Shown: one piece after another, positions 7,801 through 11,146 of the stretch | Position numbering within the stretch: the stretch's first letter is position 1 | How the letters are laid out: every line of letters starts with the position of its first letter | Source of the DNA: Clostridia bacterium | GTDB taxonomy: Bacteria; Bacillota; Clostridia; Christensenellales; Aristaeellaceae | Assembly: GCA_017537105.1 (NCBI GenBank) | Contig: JAFWBZ010000318.1 | Coordinates: forward strand, 1 to 11,146 | Length of the DNA stretch: 11,146 bases | Reading direction: 5' to 3' | Made by a program: the position numbers and the translations under genes | The notes under the pieces: generated by a model | Told to the model about the DNA's origin: nothing | The model's database searches: none | What the model saw: only the letters and a program-made list of their open reading frames with translations

Positions 7801-7817
7801 CCGCCCCTCGGGGGCGG
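7801..7817 (-). repeat. GC-rich intercistronic hairpin between permease and ATPase genes
   Basis: A perfect 7-bp inverted repeat (CCGCCCC / GGGGCGG) encloses a 3-nt loop. It lies in the 63-nt gap between the permease stop and the ATPase ribosome site. No T-run follows on the minus strand, so it is not a standard intrinsic terminator. It may stabilise or process the mRNA, or tune the permease-to-ATPase ratio; that is inference. Confidence 0.6.
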
Positions 7818-7828
7818 GACTTCGCGGG

Positions 7829-8701
7829 TCAGACCGTGTCCATGAACGTCTTCTCCGTGTGGGAAAACAGCAGCACGCCCAGCAGGAACACCAGCCCTGT
7901 CACGCCGATGGACAGCAGGTTGTAGCTGTAGGAGTAGACCTTCGTGCCCAGATAGGCCGCGCGGAACAGTTCGATGATGGGCGTGATGGGGTTGACCATG
8001 TAGAGCCCCAGCAGCCGGGGATATTTGTCGGCGATCAGCGAGGTGGCGTAGGTCACCGGCGTGCCGTACATCCACAGGTGCACGCCGAAGGTCACCAGCA
8101 TCGCCAGGTCCCGGTACTTCGTGGTCAGCGCGGAGATGATGATGCCGAAGCCCAGGCCCAGCACGCCCAACTGCAACAGCATCAGCGGCGTCAGCGCGAT
8201 CAGCCGCCAGTCGGGGTGAATCACCGGGTCGGGCCGGGTGGCGTACCAGACCACGGACACGACGAACAGCGCATACTGCACGAAGAAGTTGATGAGCTCC
8301 GTCAGCACCGTGGCGAAGGGCATGCACAGCCGCGGGAAATAGACCTTGCCGAAGACATCGCGATTGGTGATGAAGGTGTTCGAGGTGACGGTCAGGCAGT
8401 TGGCGAAGTAGTGCCAGCAGATGTTGCCACCCATGTAGAACAGGAATTTCGGCATGCCGTCCGTGGGCAGCCCGGCGATGTTGCCGAACACCACCGTGAA
8501 CACCAGCGTGGTCAGAAGCGGCTGGATGACGACCCACGCCGGCCCCAGGATGGTCTGCTTGTACAGCACCGTGAAGTTGCGCTTGACCAGCAGCAAAATC
8601 AGGTCCCTGTACCGGACCAGTTCCTTCAGATCTATGTCAAACCAGCCGTGCCGGGGCCGGATGACCGTGTCCCAGCCTGCGCCGTTTCGGGTTTTGTCCA
8701 T
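7829..8701 (-). CDS. wzm: Polysaccharide ABC exporter, permease subunit (Wzm/TagG type)
   Basis: This 290-aa ABC-2 type integral membrane protein has about six predicted helices by eye (roughly 52-74, 86-108, 132-153, 168-193, 200-222, 262-280). Diagnostic stretches are the pre-TM1 amphipathic segment 'LVRYRDLILLLVKRNFTVLY', then QTILGPAWVVIQPLL, and NPITPIIELFRAAYLG (237-252) before the last helix. These are typical of O-antigen, capsule and teichoic-acid exporters. With the following ATPase it should flip or extrude an undecaprenyl-linked glycan across the cytoplasmic membrane. The ATG at 8701 has GGGAGGA at 8715-8709 with a 7-nt spacer. It is the first gene of the long operon, 35 nt or so from a predicted transcription start. 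No glycosyltransferase gene is adjacent, so the cargo cannot be named; tagG or rfbD would be alternative symbols. Confidence 0.93.
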   Translation of the reverse strand: MDKTRNGAGWDTVIRPRHGWFDIDLKELVRYRDLILLLVKRNFTVLYKQTILGPAWVVIQPLLTTLVFTVVFGNIAGLPTDGMPKFLFYMGGNICWHYFANCLTVTSNTFITNRDVFGKVYFPRLCMPFATVLTELINFFVQYALFVVSVVWYATRPDPVIHPDWRLIALTPLMLLQLGVLGLGFGIIISALTTKYRDLAMLVTFGVHLWMYGTPVTYATSLIADKYPRLLGLYMVNPITPIIELFRAAYLGTKVYSYSYNLLSIGVTGLVFLLGVLLFSHTEKTFMDTV

Positions 8702-8718
8702 GTGCGTATCCTCCCATT

Positions 8719-8735
8719 GACGGCGTAAACCCGTC
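8719..8735 (-). repeat. Small stem-loop in the exporter operon leader
   Basis: On the minus strand GACGG, a 7-nt loop and CCGTC form a 5-bp stem. If transcription starts about 7 nt after the -10 box, this hairpin would lie at or within a base or two of the mRNA 5' end, just ahead of the ribosome site at 8715-8709. The effect (5'-end protection or a modest translational effect) is speculative. Confidence 0.4.
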
Positions 8736-8742
8736 CATTTTT

Positions 8743-8771
8743 ATTGTAGCATGGTCCCTATCCGCGCGCAA
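8743..8771 (-). promoter_or_regulatory. Promoter of the exporter-cinA-ilvBN-tldD-pmbA operon
   Basis: The -10 box TACAAT (8748-8743) carries an extended TGC immediately upstream. It is 17 nt from TTGCGC (8771-8766), a poor -35 box matching only TTG. The extended -10 compensates for the weak -35 in the usual housekeeping-sigma pattern. It lies 12 nt downstream of the preceding terminator and gives a leader of about 33-36 nt. No operator-like repeat overlaps it. Confidence 0.75.
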
Positions 8772-8783
8772 GGGAATTAACGG

Positions 8784-8820
8784 AAAAATCAAAGCGTCCG
8801 CATCTCTGCGAACGCTTTGA
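8784..8820 (-). terminator. Intrinsic terminator of the pfkB-PAP2 unit
   Basis: Arms at 8789-8802 and 8807-8820 form a 14-bp stem with a single C/A mismatch and a 4-nt loop. On the minus strand the stem is followed at once by TTTTT (8788-8784). It begins 19 nt after the PAP2 stop. The plus-strand exit has no T-run, so termination should be one-directional. It separates the kinase/phosphatase unit from the exporter operon. Confidence 0.9.
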
Positions 8821-8839
8821 TCGTCGTATCTCCTATCGC

Positions 8840-9421
8840 TCACGCCCTGGCGCGCTTCCTCGTCGCGGTGATCCGGCGGAACCACTTCCAGCGCCCGCGC
8901 AACGCGCGAACGATCAGCCGGGCGCACTCGGCGCTCACGATGCCGATCAGTGCGCCCGCCAGCACGTCGGTGGGATAGTGCACGCCCACGTACAGCCGGG
9001 ACAGGGCGATGAGCACCGCCAACAGCAGCGTCGGCACGCCGTAGCGCTTCTTCGCCATGCGGAAGATCACCCAGGCGCAGGCAAAGGAATTGGTGGAATG
9101 CCCCGAGGGGAAGGAGAAGTCGTGCTGCTTCTCGATGATGAGCTCCAGGTCGTTGAAGAAGTCGTAGGGGCGGATGCGGGCAGCCCAGTTCTTGATGACG
9201 ACGTTGGTGATCACCAGGCCGAACACCATGGAGATGAGGCATGCCACGCCGATGCGCCGCGTCCTGCGGAAGGCGATCAGCACGAGGGTCAGCAGGATCC
9301 AGAAGATCCCCTTGTCGCCGAGGTGGGTGATGAACGTCACCGCCGGCGTGGCCGCCGCGGAGCGCAGGCTTTCCTGAATCCAGAGCAGTATGGAGTGGTC
9401 AAAGGCATTGATTGCAGCCAT
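8840..9421 (-). CDS. PAP2-superfamily membrane phosphatase
   Basis: This 193-aa protein has all three PAP2/acid phosphatase motifs: K-x6-RP at K77-R84-P85, PSGH at 105-108, and SR-x5-H-x3-D at S141, R142, H148, D152. H108 and H148 are the expected catalytic histidines. Hydrophobic segments near 39-52, 57-76, 110-121, 129-145 and 153-171 indicate an integral membrane protein with an extracytoplasmic active site. BcrC/PgpB-type relatives dephosphorylate undecaprenyl pyrophosphate or phosphatidylglycerol phosphate. Recycling of undecaprenyl pyrophosphate would suit the nearby glycan exporter, but that is inference from neighbourhood. The ATG at 9421 follows GGGAGG (9432-9427) with a 5-nt spacer and lies 12 nt after the kinase stop, so the two are cotranscribed. 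The C-terminal tail is strongly basic (RKRARA), as expected for a cytoplasmic end. Confidence 0.92.
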   Translation of the reverse strand: MAAINAFDHSILLWIQESLRSAAATPAVTFITHLGDKGIFWILLTLVLIAFRRTRRIGVACLISMVFGLVITNVVIKNWAARIRPYDFFNDLELIIEKQHDFSFPSGHSTNSFACAWVIFRMAKKRYGVPTLLLAVLIALSRLYVGVHYPTDVLAGALIGIVSAECARLIVRALRGRWKWFRRITATRKRARA

Positions 9422-9433
9422 GGGAACCTCCCG

Positions 9434-10438
9434 TCAGCGTCTTTCGTATTTTTCAAACAGCTTCATGGCCTCCGCCTGGGAGCACATGCCCTCGGTGGCG
9501 CCCGCGGCGCTCAGAGACGCCGCGGCGGAGGCGATGCCCAGGTCAATGGCCCGCTCCAGCGTCCAGCCCTTTTCCGCGCCGTACAGCACGCCCGCGCAGA
9601 ACGCGTCGCCCGCGCCGACGGAGCCCTTGATGTAGCCCTCCGGCAGCACCAGGCTGCCCATCCGCACGAAGCGACCCTGCTCGTCCAGGCCGAAGCCGCC
9701 CTCCGGGCAGTGGATGACCGCCCAGGTGGAGACGCCCATGTCCTTCATGGCCTGCAGCGCCGCCGGCAGGTTCGCCTCGATCAGCTCGCCCGCTTCGCCG
9801 CGCAGCTTGACGCCGGTGGTCATCTCGGCCTCGTATTCGTTGATGATGCAGTAGTCGGTGTACTTCATCGCCGGGGGCACCAGCCGGGCGAAACGGTCGC
9901 TGGCCTCGCTGACCACGTCGATGGAGGTCTTGAGCCCGTGGGCCTGCGCCGCGTGCAGAAGCCGCGCCATCTTCGAGCCGTACTCCGCGTCCGGCTGGTC
10001 CAGCGCGTTCAGCAGCAGGATGTAGCCGATGTGGAAGATGTTCGCCGTCACCTTGTCCCAGTCGATGTCCGCCTCGCTGAACAGCCCGTTCGCGCCGAGG
10101 TAGGTGAAGAACGTGCGCTGCTTGCTGCGCATGTCCGACATCACCAGCGTGAAGGCGGAGATGCCCTCCTGGATGATGCAGGAGGTATCGATGCCGTTGG
10201 CCACCATGGTCTTGAGGATCAGATCGCCCTCGGCGTCCGCGCCGATGCGGCCCATGGCGAACACGGGGAGCTCCGGGTCCAGCTTGGCCAGGTCCACCGC
10301 CACGTTACACACCGCGCCGCCGGTGGTGCGGGCGATGCCGTCGTGGATGTGCACCAGCTCGCCCTGGTTGGGCCAGCCCTCGGTGGGATAGGTGATGTCG
10401 ACAATCATGTTGCCGGCGCAACAAATGCCCTTGCGCAT
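9434..10438 (-). CDS. PfkB-family carbohydrate (ribokinase-like) kinase
   Basis: This 334-aa cytosolic kinase belongs to the ribokinase/PfkB family. The N-terminal 'ICCAGNMIVD' strand and 'TTGGAVCNVAVDLAKL' segment form the sugar-binding side. 'GRIGADAEGD' is the first PfkB signature region, and GSVGAGDAF contains the anion hole GAGD with the catalytic base Asp278. Such enzymes transfer the ATP gamma-phosphate to a sugar or nucleoside hydroxyl. The 'NMIVD...YP.EG..' opening resembles a clostridial group of uncharacterised sugar kinases, and I cannot name the substrate. A GTG at 10447 is in frame but overlaps the GAGGAG site; the ATG at 10438 lies 8 nt from it and is preferred. The gene is first in a two-gene unit with the PAP2 phosphatase and has its own strong promoter. 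No sugar transporter or regulator accompanies it. Confidence 0.9.
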   Translation of the reverse strand: MRKGICCAGNMIVDITYPTEGWPNQGELVHIHDGIARTTGGAVCNVAVDLAKLDPELPVFAMGRIGADAEGDLILKTMVANGIDTSCIIQEGISAFTLVMSDMRSKQRTFFTYLGANGLFSEADIDWDKVTANIFHIGYILLLNALDQPDAEYGSKMARLLHAAQAHGLKTSIDVVSEASDRFARLVPPAMKYTDYCIINEYEAEMTTGVKLRGEAGELIEANLPAALQAMKDMGVSTWAVIHCPEGGFGLDEQGRFVRMGSLVLPEGYIKGSVGAGDAFCAGVLYGAEKGWTLERAIDLGIASAAASLSAAGATEGMCSQAEAMKLFEKYERR

Positions 10439-10446
10439 GTCATTCA

Positions 10447-10452
10447 CTCCTC
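10447..10452 (-). promoter_or_regulatory. Ribosome binding site deciding the kinase start
   Basis: GAGGAG on the minus strand is 8 nt from the ATG at 10438. It overlaps the in-frame GTG at 10447, which rules that GTG out as the start. An out-of-frame ATG at 10443 lies only 3 nt away and is also unlikely to be used. Confidence 0.75.
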
Positions 10453-10475
10453 AAACGCAATTTTCTTCCCTTTCT

Positions 10476-10504
10476 ATTTTAGCACACTCACCGGGGAATG
10501 ACAA
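10476..10504 (-). promoter_or_regulatory. Promoter of the pfkB-PAP2 unit
   Basis: TTGTCA (10504-10499) and TAAAAT (10481-10476), each one mismatch from consensus, are separated by exactly 17 nt. A TGC precedes the -10 (extended -10). The predicted transcription start is near 10469, giving a leader of about 31 nt. The -35 box lies in the loop of a 7-bp inverted repeat and is only 8 nt from the upstream gene's stop codon. Confidence 0.85.
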
Positions 10505-10511
10505 CCCCGGT
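10490..10511. repeat. Inverted repeat framing the pfkB -35 box
   Basis: ACCGGGG (10490-10496) and CCCCGGT (10505-10511) are perfect 7-bp inverted arms with an 8-nt spacer that contains the complement of the TTGTCA -35 box. The repeat abuts the upstream stop codon (TGA at 10514-10512). It has no T-run on the minus strand, so it is a poor intrinsic terminator. It could be an operator for a dimeric regulator or a stabilising 3' hairpin for the upstream mRNA. Confidence 0.65.
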
Positions 10512-11146
10512 TCAGTCCGTCGTCCAGGTGCGGAAGCCCATCGCCTGCGCCCACGCCTGCGTCGGCGTGTCCGCGCCGCAAACCACCACCTGCACCGGGC
10601 AGCCCGCGAAGGCGTCCGCCGCGATGTCGACGTCATCCGGCAGGATCAGCGCGCGGGCCGCGCTCCCGGCGAAGGCCCGGCTGCCGATGCTCTCGCAGCC
10701 CTCCGGCAATGCGATCAGCTCCGCCGGAGTGTTCGCAAACGCCTCGTCGTCGATCTCGATCAGCGCCGCCGGCAGTGCCAGCTCTGCGTACTCCAGCACC
10801 ACGTGATTGGCATTCGCGCTTCGCGCGTACTGGAGTCCCTCGGAATAGGGATAAACCTCCAGCGTTCCGGTGACGCTCCGGAAGGCGTTGCTGCCGATCG
10901 AGGTCAGCGTATCCGGCAGCCGCACCGGGGCGGTCAGCCCGCTGCATCCCGCAAAGCTGTACACGCCCAGCGTCGTAAGCCCCTCCGGCAGCGCCAGCGG
11001 CCCCGCCCACTGCGATACATTCTGGAAGGCATAGTGCCCCACGCTCTCCAGCGTGCTCGGCAGGCTCACACTCGTGATCTTCGAACAACCATAGAACGCA
11101 TAATTCCCGACGTGCGTGATCCCCTCGCCCAGTATCACCGTCTGCA
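10512..11146 (-). CDS. BspA-like leucine-rich-repeat (LRR_5) protein, C-terminal part
   Basis: The open frame runs off the right edge, so only about 211 C-terminal residues are seen. A GTG at 11138 can look like a start, but it reads as an internal valine (…QTVILGEGITHVG) of a repeat. The sequence is built from units of about 22-24 residues of the type LPxxLxxIGxxAFxGC: THVGNYAFYGC, ESVGHYAFQNV, TTLGVYSFAGC, TSIGSNAFRSV, IEIDDEAFANT, ESIGSRAFAGS, DIAADAFAGC. This is the Treponema/BspA LRR_5 family, usually found in surface or secreted proteins of gut and oral bacteria, often binding host or matrix proteins. The end (CGADTPTQAWAQAMGFRTW) is the usual cap after the last repeat. No LPXTG or other C-terminal anchor is present; a signal peptide or anchor could only lie upstream of the window. 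Confidence 0.88.
   Translation of the reverse strand, partial: QTVILGEGITHVGNYAFYGCSKITSVSLPSTLESVGHYAFQNVSQWAGPLALPEGLTTLGVYSFAGCSGLTAPVRLPDTLTSIGSNAFRSVTGTLEVYPYSEGLQYARSANANHVVLEYAELALPAALIEIDDEAFANTPAELIALPEGCESIGSRAFAGSAARALILPDDVDIAADAFAGCPVQVVVCGADTPTQAWAQAMGFRTWTTD

Noticed and set aside
11136..11138. GTG at 11138 as a start for the leucine-rich-repeat gene
   Set aside because: The frame stays open to the window edge and the codon falls inside a repeat unit as valine; there is no room to assess a ribosome site. The gene is better read as 5'-truncated by the window.
1..11146. Mobile elements, CRISPR arrays, tRNA/rRNA genes, defence or toxin-antitoxin genes
   Set aside because: I found no transposase, integrase, terminal repeats, regularly spaced repeats, CCA-ended cloverleaf or recognisable defence protein. 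Gaps are too short to hide more than a very small RNA.

Overview
The window is a high-GC bacterial chromosomal segment with every gene on the minus strand. Strong GGAGG-type ribosome binding sites, a clostridial-looking acetolactate synthase, an IlvN followed by TldD/PmbA, a TagGH/Wzm-Wzt type exporter and a BspA-like leucine-rich-repeat protein all point to a GC-rich member of the Bacillota (Clostridia, perhaps a gut lineage). That assignment is inference from gene style; no rRNA or other phylogenetic marker was compared. All ten stop codons seen are TGA, so the standard bacterial code is in use.

Layout in transcription order, from high to low coordinates. (1) 11146-10512: C-terminal part of a leucine-rich-repeat (LRR_5/BspA-like) protein whose start is outside the window. 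(2) 10438-8840: a PfkB-family sugar kinase and, 12 nt after its stop, a PAP2 membrane phosphatase. This two-gene unit has its own near-consensus promoter (TTGTCA-17-TAAAAT with extended -10) and ends in an intrinsic terminator at 8820-8784. (3) 8701 to the left edge: an apparent eight-gene operon from an extended -10 promoter (TTGCGC-17-TACAAT). It runs polysaccharide exporter permease (Wzm-like), exporter ATPase (Wzt-like), cinA, ilvB, ilvN, tldD, pmbA/tldE and the start of tcdA. Spacings run from a 4-nt ATGA overlap to 63 nt, and I found no convincing internal terminator.

Functionally the long unit joins one envelope function (glycan export) with housekeeping metabolism: nicotinamide-nucleotide salvage/repair (CinA), the first step of branched-chain amino acid synthesis (IlvBN), the TldD/TldE peptidase pair, and tRNA cyclic t6A formation (TcdA). 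The PAP2 phosphatase, which could recycle undecaprenyl pyrophosphate, lies just upstream of the exporter but in a separate transcription unit. No glycosyltransferases, mobile elements, CRISPR arrays, RNA genes or phage genes are visible. No stretch over 300 nt lacks a gene; the longest gap (8702-8839) is filled by a terminator, a promoter and a short leader.

My reading is a largely conventional region. The points worth a second look are regulatory and architectural: a dyad around the pfkB -35 box, an intercistronic hairpin in the exporter pair, paired ATG-GCN-ATG starts on ilvB and ilvN, an exporter without its biosynthetic genes, and ilvBN with no amino-acid-responsive leader.
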